Shown here piece by piece: positions 1 through 9,721 of a stretch of 64,000 nt of DNA; position 1 is the first letter of the stretch, and each line of letters starts with the position of its first letter. Source of the stretch: Austropuccinia psidii (Eukaryota > Basidiomycota > Pucciniomycetes > Pucciniales > Sphaerophragmiaceae); assembly GCA_023105745.1 (NCBI GenBank), contig JALGQZ010000013.1, positions 2,143,501-2,207,500 on the forward strand, in the 5' to 3' direction. Both the position numbers and the translations under genes were made by a program. The notes beneath the pieces were generated by a model that was given only the letters and a program-made list of their open reading frames with translations, was not told the origin of the DNA and made no database searches.

Positions 1-934
1 ATCATAAATGATCGAATTAAGCTGAAGCTTTTATCCTTAATAACTTTTAATATTTACACGCTAAAGCAATTCAGAGAGTGAATTCTGATAGCTTGGCATA
101 ACCTAATTATGCTTCCAAGAGCATTTCATTACATCATCAAAACTCTATTTTGATGATTTTTCTTGTAACTCATCTTTTCTGTTCAAATTTAATATTTTAA
201 ACTTCAAACTATGATTTCAAGGGGTTATACCTTGAATATTATAATAAAAAATACATCATTCTTCACGAATGAGCTAGTAGAATCCAACTGTCTACTTATT
301 TTTAAGTTTGGACCACTTTCACAACAAAGTGGTCAACAGCTCTGTTGATTTTAATCAATAATTCCTTACAGATTTTAACCTTGTTTATAACTGGTAAAAT
401 AAACTTCATATCTGTGTTCCTACAGTAATTACGGGATGACTTTCTTTCTGGTTCATCACTCTATCATGTATAATTCAAGAGATATTAGCTAAAATCCTTG
501 AATATATGCATTGACCAAAAAAGTGCATATATTCAGGTTAATTCCTTAAGTATTGGTTTTGAAGCTTAGCTAATTAGTTGTTTTATGTGTGGATTTGTGT
601 GAAAAATCCAATGGTACCATTCATTTTACATGTTGTTTCATGAGCTTTTGAAATAAATAAGGATTTGTGGTTGCTATAAGGTATTATTACTTATAACTTA
701 TCGAATATTGACTTTAAAGATATGCCATAAAAATGGTATATGTGTATTTTACCATGGGGAATCCAATGGTGTAATTTATTTCACATGTTTATTCATTGGG
801 TTTTAATTTAAACCAAATTTTGTACCAATTTATGGTATTTTTATAGTTTTTAAGGTACTTATTTTTGATGTATAATTATATAAAATATTTCTTGTGACCT
901 TTTTGGGTATGTGGTCATATCTCAAAGGTTCAAA
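1..934 (-). repeat. 3' LTR of element A, left part outside the window
   Basis: Matches 8670-9603 with about six differences by eye. It ends on + in GGTTCAAA, where related copies end in GGTTCACA, so the terminal CA is mutated. The polypurine tract follows directly. The other roughly 1,055 bp of the LTR lie left of the window. Confidence 0.9.
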
Positions 935-953
935 TTCCCTACCACCAAAAAAG
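935..953 (-). other. Polypurine tract of element A
   Basis: On the minus strand this is CTTTTTTGGTGGTAGGGAA, directly upstream of the 3' LTR. The same tract follows the 3' LTRs of A' (9604-9622) and C (27703-27721). It would prime plus-strand DNA synthesis. Confidence 0.8.
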
Positions 954-1052
954 ATTGTACCACAATCTGATATGTGTAATTAGGGTATCATCCACTGTCC
1001 TACCTCTTCAATAGACTTTGTTAGTCTTGAAGCTCAATAATGCTTAACTTTT

Positions 1053-2597
1053 CTATTTTTCAGGCTTTCTTTCATGTCTGAACCTTCTTAGTAGTTTATC
1101 AGCATTTGTTATATCTTTCTCAAGTAGCCATTCCTCTTCTTGAGTTGAATTTCTATACCTTACAAGGTATTCCCTTTCTTTTTTGTTTCTTGTCCTTCTT
1201 TCTTTAAGGACTTTTACTATTTTCTTTTCCTCTCCTTCTTGCAAGGGGTGAATTTCAAGTGGGGGTTTATTTCTTAGTGGAAATAACTCCTTGTCACTTT
1301 AACTGTAAGTTTTTATCAGGCTTACAGGGAAAGCTAGGTGTTTGTTCATTAGTTCACCTGTGAGTTCCAATTGCACAGCATTGGGTCCATGAAGTGCTTT
1401 TATCATAAATGGTCCTGCAAAGGAATCTTTCGATTTCTTTGGACCTTTTATGTTATTGAAATTAAGGGTTGATACTAGGACCAAGTCTCCTATTCTGAAG
1501 TCAGGTGGCTTATGACTTTTATCCCATCTTTCTTTTTCATATTTGAAAGAGTCTTGCATACATCTGTTTGCATGGTGTCTTGCTTTGTCAAGCATTATCT
1601 TAAAGCTGCTTGCTGTTGGATGTATATCCACTAAGTCCTTTTTGAGGGTATCAGAAGGAAGTCTTGGATTCCAACCTTTTTCTAGCATATCTGGGGTTTT
1701 GCCAGTAGAAGAATGGATTGATGTCTTATATGCCAGTTCAAGAGCTGGTATTAGTGTACACCAATCATGGGTAAAGCCATCAGAATCTTTGAATTCTAGC
1801 CCATAAGCACAGAATCTTCTGATCATGTCCTCTAAGGTCTGTATCATTCTTTCTGCTAAGCCATCAGTTTGAGGATGGTAAGCTGTTTAGAATGATAACT
1901 TTGTTCCAAACAAGTTATGGAGATTTGTCCATAATGCTGAAGTGAACTTTGGGTCTCTGTCACTTATAATATTCTGGAATAAGCCTGTATGGCTAATAAC
2001 TTTATTCCATATCATTATGGCTGCGTCCATAGCTGTGTCATCTTTATGACATGGTAGGAACATGGGAGTTTTGCTATACCTGTCAACCAATACTAGGCAT
2101 GCATTATAGCTTCTGTCTCCTCCTGGAGGTAGTGCTGTTACCCAATCCATATAAACTATTTCCCAAGGGGACTTTGGTTCTTGGATTTTGATCATCATTC
2201 CAAATTTCTTTCCTGTGTCTCTGTTGGCCTTTTGACATCTGTCACAGGTTTGGCAGTATTCTATAACATCTTTCTTCCAATGTGGCCACCAAGAGCAGGT
2301 TTTCACCCTCTCTAGTGTCCTGTCTTCTGAAAGGTGTCCAGCTGCAACACTATCATGACACTAATGTAAAATAGTGTTTATCAGGGTTCTATCTGTTAGG
2401 GCCATAACACATGTATGTTTTGTTCTATGGTAAAGGATTCCATCAAGGAGGTGGAATCTTCCTTCATCATATGCCTTTTTCCATATTTCATCTAGTTTTG
2501 ATGAAAGTGATGGGTCTTTGCAGTCTTTCATTAGAAGTTGGCTTAAGATATGGCAATTTTTGTTCATCTTATAGCTTTCTTTAACTTGGTTAAAGAA
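1053..2597 (-). pseudogene. pol: Element A integrase with C-terminal chromodomain, broken by stops
   Basis: Reads as the last part of Pol, all in one frame. From N to C it shows a linker, an HHCC zinc motif (HD...GH, then CDRCQ), the catalytic core with MDWVTALPP and ISDRDPKF, then [12 protein letters not shown] carrying the catalytic Glu. A Ty3-type C-terminal domain ([16 protein letters not shown]) and a chromodomain (EREYLVRYRNSTQEEEWLLE) follow. In-frame stops lie at 2361-2363 (TAG before CHD), 1887-1889 (TAA just before TAYHPQTDG) and 1299-1301 (TAA before the chromodomain linker). No frameshift is seen here. The natural stop is at 1053. It cannot make a full integrase. The 1887, 2361 and 1299 stops are shared with copy A'. 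Confidence 0.9.
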
Positions 2598-3074
2598 TTA
2601 TGTGCCAATGTCTGTGACACATATTCCTTCTATATGGTGTTCTTCTTGTGGTACCCATGCTGGATTGTAAGGGGTATTTGCTAGAGCCCATCTGCTAAGA
2701 CCATCTGCATTTTTATTAATATTTCCAGATTTATGAACAATAGTCATATTTCCTCTATATTCTTGGATAGCAATTTGCCATCTTAGCATATGTCTATTTG
2801 GAGTCTTCATATTTAATAGAGATTTTACAGCATTAAAGTCTGTAATCACATCAAATACTGTGCCATCCAAATAATAATCTAATTTTTCTAAAGCCCATAC
2901 TAAGCAGAGGCATTCCATTTGGCTTGCTCCATATCTTGCTTCTGTTGGCTTTATCTGTCTTGAAATAAAACAGATTGGTCCTTCCACTGGTTTATCATTG
3001 ATAATTTGTGTCTGGTGTAGTGCAGCACCCAGTCCTTCTCCCCAAGCATCAATGTACAGCTTGAAGGGTAGTTT
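2598..3074 (-). pseudogene. pol: Element A RNase H domain
   Basis: RNase H of Ty3/Gypsy Pol, which degrades RNA in RNA:DNA hybrids during reverse transcription. Visible motifs are [36 protein letters not shown] (catalytic Glu region) and [12 protein letters not shown] (catalytic Asp). The tether ends in [14 protein letters not shown] at 2598-2600 ends the frame where copy A' has GAA (Glu), so this stop arose after the two copies separated. Another stop, TAG at 3075-3077, separates it from the RT thumb. Confidence 0.88.
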
Positions 3075-4082
3075 CTAATCTGGCATTAGAAGAAATGGGG
3101 CATTTGTTAAGGAATTTTTCAATTCCTCATATGCCTTGCTTCTTTCTTCTGTCATTTCATAGACTGTTTGTTGGTCACATAGCTTATACAAGGATTTGAA
3201 AATTTTTGCAAAGTCCTTTATATGCTGTCTATAGTAACCAGCAAATCCTAGAAATGATTGCATTTCTTTTTTGGTTTGAGGCATTGGTTTAAGTAGTACT
3301 TCTGCTACTTTATTCTTGTCTATGCCTAGACTAAGTCCAGATACAACATGTCCTAGTGCTTTTAGTTTAATGTATGCAAAATGACACTTTTTCAAGGAAA
3401 TTTTCATATTCACTTGGACTATTTTCTATAGTACCCTTTCTAGTCTTGTTAGGTGACTTTCCCAAGTTTCTGAGCAAACTATGATATCATCAATATAGAT
3501 GATTAACCATCCTTCTGATAATTCTTCAGGAAATATGGTATTCATCATTCTTTGATAATGGGAAGGTGCATTTTTTATGCCAAATGGCATTCTTAAGTAT
3601 TCAAAAATTCCACAGTGGACTATTATCCTCAGTAGTTTTTTGGCATTGTCTGTTAAGACATTTTGATGAAAACCCTTTAAGGCATCCATGGCTGTGATAA
3701 ACTTAGCTTGTGACAATTGTGTCAATGTCTCATGGATCCTGGGTATTGGATACCTGTCTGGAATGGTATAGGTGTTCAGAGCTGAGAAGTCTCCTACCAT
3801 CCTTGATTCTCTATTATGCCAAGTTATAATGACAGGTGTAGTGACTTCTACCTGTTCATTATGTCCTACCTTTCTTAATACTCCAAGGTCTATTAGTTCT
3901 TTAATGTGTACCTCTAAGGCTTCTCTAGCCCTTGGACTAGCTGGGTAAGCAGGTCTTCTTAGTAGAGGTGGGTAAGGTTTTTCCACATTAAGAATTATAT
4001 CCACTTCATGTCCAATTATGGCACCTAGTGGCTCTTTGTCAGTTGCAAAGGCATTTTTATACTTAAATAAGAGGTCAATCAA
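3075..4082 (-). pseudogene. pol: Element A reverse transcriptase
   Basis: Carries the standard Ty3/Gypsy RT order: a pre-RT segment, the priming region ([16 protein letters not shown]), fingers and palm ([51 protein letters not shown]), and the catalytic YIDD in [16 protein letters not shown]. The thumb and connection follow ([35 protein letters not shown]). The catalytic residues look intact. A TAG at 3426-3428 splits palm from thumb, and a TAG at 3075-3077 replaces what is Trp in element C (PDW). The frame is otherwise kept, so decay here is by stops rather than indels. Confidence 0.92.
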
Positions 4083-4091
4083 TTTTTCTTA

Positions 4092-4640
4092 CATTTTTTC
4101 TGTTAATTCTTGATTGAATTCTACCTCTTTAAGCTGTTCAGATATAAAACGTTCCTTTTCTGGAATTTTTTCTTCATTCTTAATAACTGTGATTTGTTTT
4201 TTGTTATTTAAGAAGCCAAACTTTTGTCTTTTGTTGTCTCCTATGGTAAAATATCTATCATTTTGGTTGGAGATATCTATACCATAAATTGATAAGTAAT
4301 CATTTCCAAGTATGAAGTGATTACTAGTAAAGTTGTCCATTACTACAAACTCTACTTTGGTTCTGACACATTGTGATGGATGAGGAAAAATTAGTGTTAA
4401 CTCAATTATTCCAAGGGGCTTCATGCTCTCATTTGCACTACTAAATTTGACACCTTGTATTGGCATAAGTTTTTCTTTCCAGTCTGGGACAATGGTTTTT
4501 AAATAGCTTTTACCAACACAGGTGCAATATGCTCCTGTATCTAAGTTAACTTTTCCTTCTTGGTTATCAACCATAACAATACTTATACTTGATTTTCCAG
4601 CTGTATATCCCATTCCTCTTGCAGGTTTGGTCCTATACAT
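4092..4640 (-). pseudogene. pol: Element A retroviral-type aspartic protease
   Basis: Shows KPARGMGYTAG, then the catalytic NLDTGAYCTCVG (DTG-A), the flap region and the C-terminal ILGNDYLSIYGIDI typical of these proteases. A pre-RT linker rich in Lys and Glu follows. It would cut the Gag-Pol polyprotein during particle maturation. It ends at a TAA (4089-4091) just before the RT segment, which continues in the same frame. The active-site triad is preserved. Confidence 0.9.
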
Positions 4641-6876
4641 TTTGGCATCTTGTATATTTGTCAGGTTTGTGTCAGAAGTCCCAACTTGTGGTAAGTTTGA
4701 GTTATCATCAATTACTTCATAAATTATGTCAATATTATTAATTTGTGCATTAATTATATTGATTTCATCACTTTCAGAGCTTTCTGACTCTTCTGACTCT
4801 TTTTCAGAGTCAGATTATTCTTCTTTGTCATTGTGGTTTTCTGTTTCCACAATTTCATTAATATTTGCCTTTTTAAGGCAATTATTGGCTAAGTGTCCAA
4901 TACTTCCACATTTATGGAATTTTCTTTGCTCATTATTGTTGGATGTATTGGGCTTGAAGGATTCTTTTGATTTATCTTTTTTGATAAATGGTTTATTTGG
5001 GCTTTTAATGTCCAATTGCTTCCAAGTCCTGCCAATTTTTGTTCTTGTCACTATGTCTTCTAGTGCATTGATATACTCTTTTGTGGAGCATTGTTCTATA
5101 CACCTGCTTCTTAGGGCATGTTCTAGCTCTCCTCCACATTTCTTGAGTATTTTCATATGCACCATTTTTTGTGACATTTCTCAGTACAATGCATTAAGTC
5201 TTTCAACTTTTTTCAAGAACCAAGTTAAAGGTTTGTCTTCGTCTGGGTCAAAGAAAGAATTTTCAAATGCATTTTCTATTTTGTACCTCCAGGCATCATT
5301 AGCCCACTTGGTGATTATTTCTTGTTTTCACCAAGACCAGGTATTTTTTCCATTTGTTTGCCTTATGCCATAATACCATCTTTTTGCAGATTTTTCAAAC
5401 AATGAATGTAATCTTGCAGTGATTAATTCATCTGGTATGGCATAATCTTCTTGTAGCATGTCAATTGTTTTGATAAAAGACATGTGGTCATATTCACCTT
5501 CTCCTGTGAATGTTGGCCATTCTTTTAATTGAGGTGCTTCCTTCATTAAGACTTGGTTATTGTCTTGGTGACTCAAGTCTGTTATGAATGGATTTGTTAA
5601 TTCCTCTTTTGGTTTAACAGGGCTTCTTATGTGAGAAAATGGTGTTGATAACTTTGGCATATTTACATTAGCCTCATTGCTTTTATCCATTCTTTCAGTA
5701 ATAAGCCTTATTTCACTTTGAATGTCATCTTTCAGATGCATTCTTGCTTCATCACTTTTTTCCACATGGTCCAAAAGTATTTTTTTGTGTGATGAAGTCT
5801 TTTCTTCAAATCTTTCTACAGAAATACTTAATTTGTTTAACTTTTCTGTACGATTGTCAATACTCACATCATAATTGATTGTCAATACTCACATCATAAT
5901 TGATTGTAAAAGTTTTTTCTTTGATATCACTTATGTATTTATACAACTCTTGTTGTCCTTGTATTAATTTCTGAGTATTGTCAATTAATACTTTTGGCTT
6001 ATTATTTTCAATAATAAATTTTATGTTATCAATTTCTTTCTTATTTTGTACAACAAGTTTTGTTAAAGATGATAAGCTGTTATTTATTTCTTGGAAAGAT
6101 AATAAACTATTTTTAATGTCTTTAAGAGGTAAGATACTATTTTTAAGCTCTGTTAAAGTATTTACAACTTCAGGAGACAAGGTTATTTCTTTGGGAAATG
6201 GGGTTGTCTCATTCTTTGTTCCTCTTTGTCTTTGAATTCCATCAAAGTTCTGGCCATTTTGAAGACATTGTCCATGGCATATTTTTGGATCTTGGGGATC
6301 CTGTAGCTTGGGGGGTATGGTTTTCTCCAATTCTTTTTCTTGTTTTTCTTCCCTTCTTGGGGAAATGGGTTGAGTTGGGGCTTGCTGGTAGAAGCTACTG
6401 GGGCTTCTTCCTTGGTTGCCTCCTTATTTTTGGCATGATACTCCTTGATCTTTTTGATTTGAGGTTTGGATGATAGTGGATTCCATCCATTGGAGTATCT
6501 CACTATTTCCTCCTCTTTGAGGAACTTTCTCCAGATGTGCCAGGAGTTCATCACTCCTTGGTGTATTTGAGGCAACATTTCCCAATCTTTGTCCTTGTAA
6601 ACTGTGTAGTACTGTTTGTATTGGCTCATGTAAATGTCTATTTGAGCCCTCTGAATGTGATTTGTACCTGTTTGAGTCGCTCATACTTAGTTCCAATTCA
6701 GGTTCAGATATCATGGGCATTTCTGGGACTTGCCTTTGGGATAAGGCACTTCCTTGTGTGGATTCTGTTCCACTGGGGATATTTCCCTTCCTTTTCCCTT
6801 TTGAGGAATCAATTCTACCTCTGAGTCCAGCTCCATCTGATTGGATGGAGTATTGGGAGCCTCTTCTGGTAGTCAT
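4641..6876 (-). pseudogene. gag: Element A gag (capsid plus CCHC nucleocapsid)
   Basis: Starts at ATG 6876 and shares its first residues with the element C gag start. The N-terminal part is low-complexity. The capsid part carries WPTFTGEGEYDHMSFIKTID and ARLHSLFEKSAKRWYYGIRQ. A zinc knuckle near 4900 reads CHKCGSIGHLANNC, except that its first Cys stands in a slightly different context (KFHKCGSIGHLANNC). A Glu/Ser-rich acidic stretch leads into protease. Defects are TAA/TAG/TGA stops including 6424, 5328 and 4815, and a frame change at 5856-5905 caused by a perfect 25-bp tandem duplication. The stretch 6183-6667 is also open in a second frame (see the spliced ORF). Confidence 0.85.
5856..5905. 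repeat. 25-bp perfect tandem duplication in element A gag
   Basis: Unit 5856-5880 is repeated at 5881-5905 (GTCAATACTCACATCATAAT then TGATT). Twenty-five is not a multiple of three, so it accounts for the single frame change in the A gag-pol reading. Confidence 0.9.
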
Positions 6877-7102
6877 ATTATAAGAAAAATAAGAAATAAG
6901 AGGATTTCAGAACAGGAAATTTCTTATGGAAGTTTATAAATGAGGTACTCACCTTCAGAGTCCTGAATGGCGGGTCCTGGAAAGTCCAATTTCTTGGCTT
7001 TCTTTCTTTTGGTAATTATTGGTGTTGGAGAACTTTGACAAGTTTCTTCCACTAATCTTTCAACAGTGGTTTGGTTATCCTCTGTTGGGTTGTCTTCAAA
7101 CA
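6183..7102 (-). CDS. Element A putative spliced ORF overlapping gag (three exons)
   Basis: Predicted exons are 7102-6953, 6865-6734 and 6667-6183, with stop at 6183. Intron 1 (6866-6952) has a GTGAGT donor and a CCAG acceptor. Intron 2 (6668-6733, 66 bp) has a non-canonical GCAAGT donor and an ACAG acceptor. Both junctions keep the same frame for about 254 codons. The joined exons match the equivalent ORF of element C: PSNQMELDSE against PSNQMDLDQD across exon 2, PKGTNHIQRA against PKGLNHFQQA at junction 2, and AMDNVFKMARTLMEFKDKEE near the end. Exon 1 has no ATG here. It begins after a strong acceptor-like tract (TTTTTTAG at 7103-7110), so an upstream exon is likely. Function is unknown; the C-terminus is Lys/Glu-rich and may be helical. 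Confidence 0.6.
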
Positions 7103-7600
7103 CTAAAAAAGACAAATAAATATAAGTCGTTTATTTAAAAGTGTTATTTTTGGTAAGATATGGCAATTTTCCATGTGAAAATTGCTTTTATATCTTTTTT
7201 ATAGAAAAAAAATGAAAATAATTAAAGAAATGAAATTAAAAAGAATAAAATAACTTTTTTATTGGTTTTTAATATTTGTATTATTTTATATGTTTTTGTT
7301 TTTAAAGAATAAAATAAAAATGAGTATGATTCTTTTTATAAAATTCATTTATAATATAAAATTCTTTTTAATTTATAAAATATCTTTTTTAATCACTAGA
7401 GTCACTCAAAGAAAGTTTTTGCAAGTATAAGGATGTGAAAAACCACGTGTAAGACAGTAAAATTGCTTTCCAAATGCCTCAATAGCTTTTAAAATCAATA
7501 AATATGAAATTATTATATAACTTTATGATTATGAGTATAATTTATTATTGGATAAACCCAATTAGAATCTCTTTAAAGGCCTTTTAGAGTAAATATCATT
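7103..7600 (-). other. Element A leader, non-coding AT-rich
   Basis: Lies between the primer-binding site and the first exon or gag start. It is rich in A and T with no convincing ORF. An ATG lies right beside the primer-binding site. A pyrimidine-rich acceptor-like tract ends at 7103. A packaging signal would be expected here, but none can be recognised by eye. Confidence 0.5.
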
Positions 7601-7612
7601 GCCAGGCCCCCA
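7601..7612 (-). other. Primer-binding site of element A
   Basis: On the minus strand this reads TGGGGGCCTGGC, beginning with TGG (complement of tRNA CCA) two bases inside the 5' LTR. The same 12 bases occur at 35742-35753 in element C. The matching tRNA was not identified. Confidence 0.75.
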
Positions 7613-7614
7613 AA

Positions 7615-9603
7615 TGTAAGGTTTGACTATGAAACAATAAGTAAAAATTACTAATATTTTACTTATTGTACTATGAATGTCCTTATGAATGAAATAAATA
7701 AGATAAAAGTAATTATAATAATAAAGAATTATTATAATTATGGTGTAAGAATAATTATATTATTAATAAAAATATAATGATATAATTTATATTATAAAAT
7801 AAAATATAATAAAATAAATATATTAATATGAAATAATTAATATATTTAAAAGCACTTTATTATTGTTACAAACAAATATAAAAGGCATAAAAAATTGGTT
7901 TTTATTAATAAAAAACAATTAATAACATTAATATTACTAATATTAAAGGTATAAATTAATATAAATACTATTTATATTAATTAAAGAATTATTAAAAGAA
8001 TAATATAGAGAAAATTATTAATATAAGAGAAAATAACCTACTTTTAACACTTAATATAATAATTTTGAGATATTTTACGCCAAATAATATAAGTACAACT
8101 TATACAAATTATATTTACAATAAAAAAGAGAGAAATTACAAATATTCTTGATTTTTTACGTGGAAATGAGTTTTAGAGAGATTTTTAACAAAAACAGTTA
8201 AGAAAATGATTTAACCACGTCAAAATTGATGATTATAACAAAAATGAACTTTGGTCCTTAATAATATAAAAGTTTTATATATAAAGAATCAAGATATTAC
8301 CTTTTTGTTTGTATTTATTTAATGTTTCTGATGCGTCTGAGGGGAAAACAGAGCAGAAAGAGCTCTATTTATAGTAAATACCTCCCTCCTATAGTCCAAC
8401 AGGATTCTGGTAGACGTGTACTGATCATATCCACTGGAATTGATCAATAGCTTAAGGTTTGGTGATCATTACATCATGATCAAACCTCATTACATCACTA
8501 TTATGCCATTATTTAGAGTTATCAGTATAACTCTAAGTCTGATGATGTCAAAGGCTTGGCAGAACCCCAAATTTCATGTGTTTTATTAGTTTTAATCATG
8601 AACCAATAGTATTCACCAATTTTAACACTTATATGACTGTTAAACTTAATTTTAAGGTTACAGTATGTGATCATAAATGATCGAATTAAGCTGAAGCTTT
8701 TATCCTTAATAACTTTTAATATTTACACGCTAAAGCAATTCAGAGAGTGAATTCTGATAGCTTGGCATAACCTCATTATGCTTCCAAGAGCATTTCATTA
8801 CATCATCAAAACTCGATTTTGATGATTTTTCTTGTAACTCATCTTTTCTGTTCAAATTTAATATTTTAAACTTCAAACTATGATTTCAAGGGGTTATACC
8901 TTGAATATTATAATAAAAAATACATCATTCTTCACGAATGAGCTAGTAGAATCCAACTGTCTACTTATTTTTAAGTTTGGACCACTTTCACAACAAAGTG
9001 GTCAACAGCTCTGTTGATTTTAATCAATAATTCCTTACAGATTTTAACCTTGTTTATAACTGGTAAAATAAACTTCATATCTGTGTTCCTACAGTAATTA
9101 CGGGATGACTTTCTTTTTGGTTCATCACTCTATCATGTATAATTCAAGGGATATTAGCTAAAATCCTTGAATATATGCATTGACCAAAAAAGTGCATATA
9201 TTCAGGTTAATTCCTTAAGTATTGGTTTTGAAGCTTAGCTTATTAGTTGTTTTATGTGTGGATTTGTGTGAAACATCCAATGGTACCATTCATTTTACAT
9301 GTTGTTTCATGAGCTTTTGAAATAAATAAGGATTTGTGGTTGCTATAAGGTATTATTACTTATAACTTATCGAATATTGACTTTAAAGATATGCCATAAA
9401 AATGGTATATGTGTATTTTACCATGGGGAATCCAATGGTGTAATTTATTTCACATGTTTATTCATTGGGTTTTAATTTAAACCAAATTTTGTACCAATTT
9501 ATGGTATTTTTATAGTTTTTAAGGTACTTATTTTTGATGTATAATTATATAAAATATTTCTTGTGACCTTTTTGGGTATGTGGTCATATCTCAAAGGTTC
9601 AAA
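7615..9603 (-). repeat. Shared middle LTR of the A-A' array (complete)
   Basis: 1,989 bp from TGTAAGG to GGTTCAAA on +. It serves as 5' LTR of A and 3' LTR of A'. Its length matches the solo LTR at 46332-48319 (1,988 bp). Its outer terminus carries the same CA to AA change as the LTR ending at 934. A TATA-like TATAAATAG is on the minus strand at 8365-8373. Confidence 0.92.
8365..8373 (-). promoter_or_regulatory. TATA-like box in A-type LTR
   Basis: TATAAATAG on the minus strand in an LTR context, repeated at the equivalent site of the solo LTR (about 47083-47091). It is a plausible core promoter for the retroelement transcript. Confidence 0.45.
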
Positions 9604-9622
9604 TTCCCTACCACCAAAAAAG
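9604..9622 (-). other. Polypurine tract of copy A'
   Basis: The same 19-base purine-rich tract as at 935-953, next to the shared LTR. Confidence 0.75.
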
Positions 9623-9721
9623 ATTGTACCACAATCTGATATGTGTAATTAGGGTATCATCCACTGTCCTACCTCTTCAATAGACTTTGTTAGTCTTGAA
9701 GCTCAATAATGCTTAACTTTT

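Noticed and set aside
1299..2600. A reassigned genetic code in which TAA is read as Glu
   Set aside because: It would explain several TAA sites, but TAG, TGA and TAA at Ser, Trp and other positions also occur, and A' has GAA where A has TAA. Ordinary decay fits better.
4726..5373. Long plus-strand ORF (215 residues, hydrophobic)
   Set aside because: It is antisense to the A gag knuckle and acidic tail. Its hydrophobic look comes from reading Lys/Glu-rich codons backwards.
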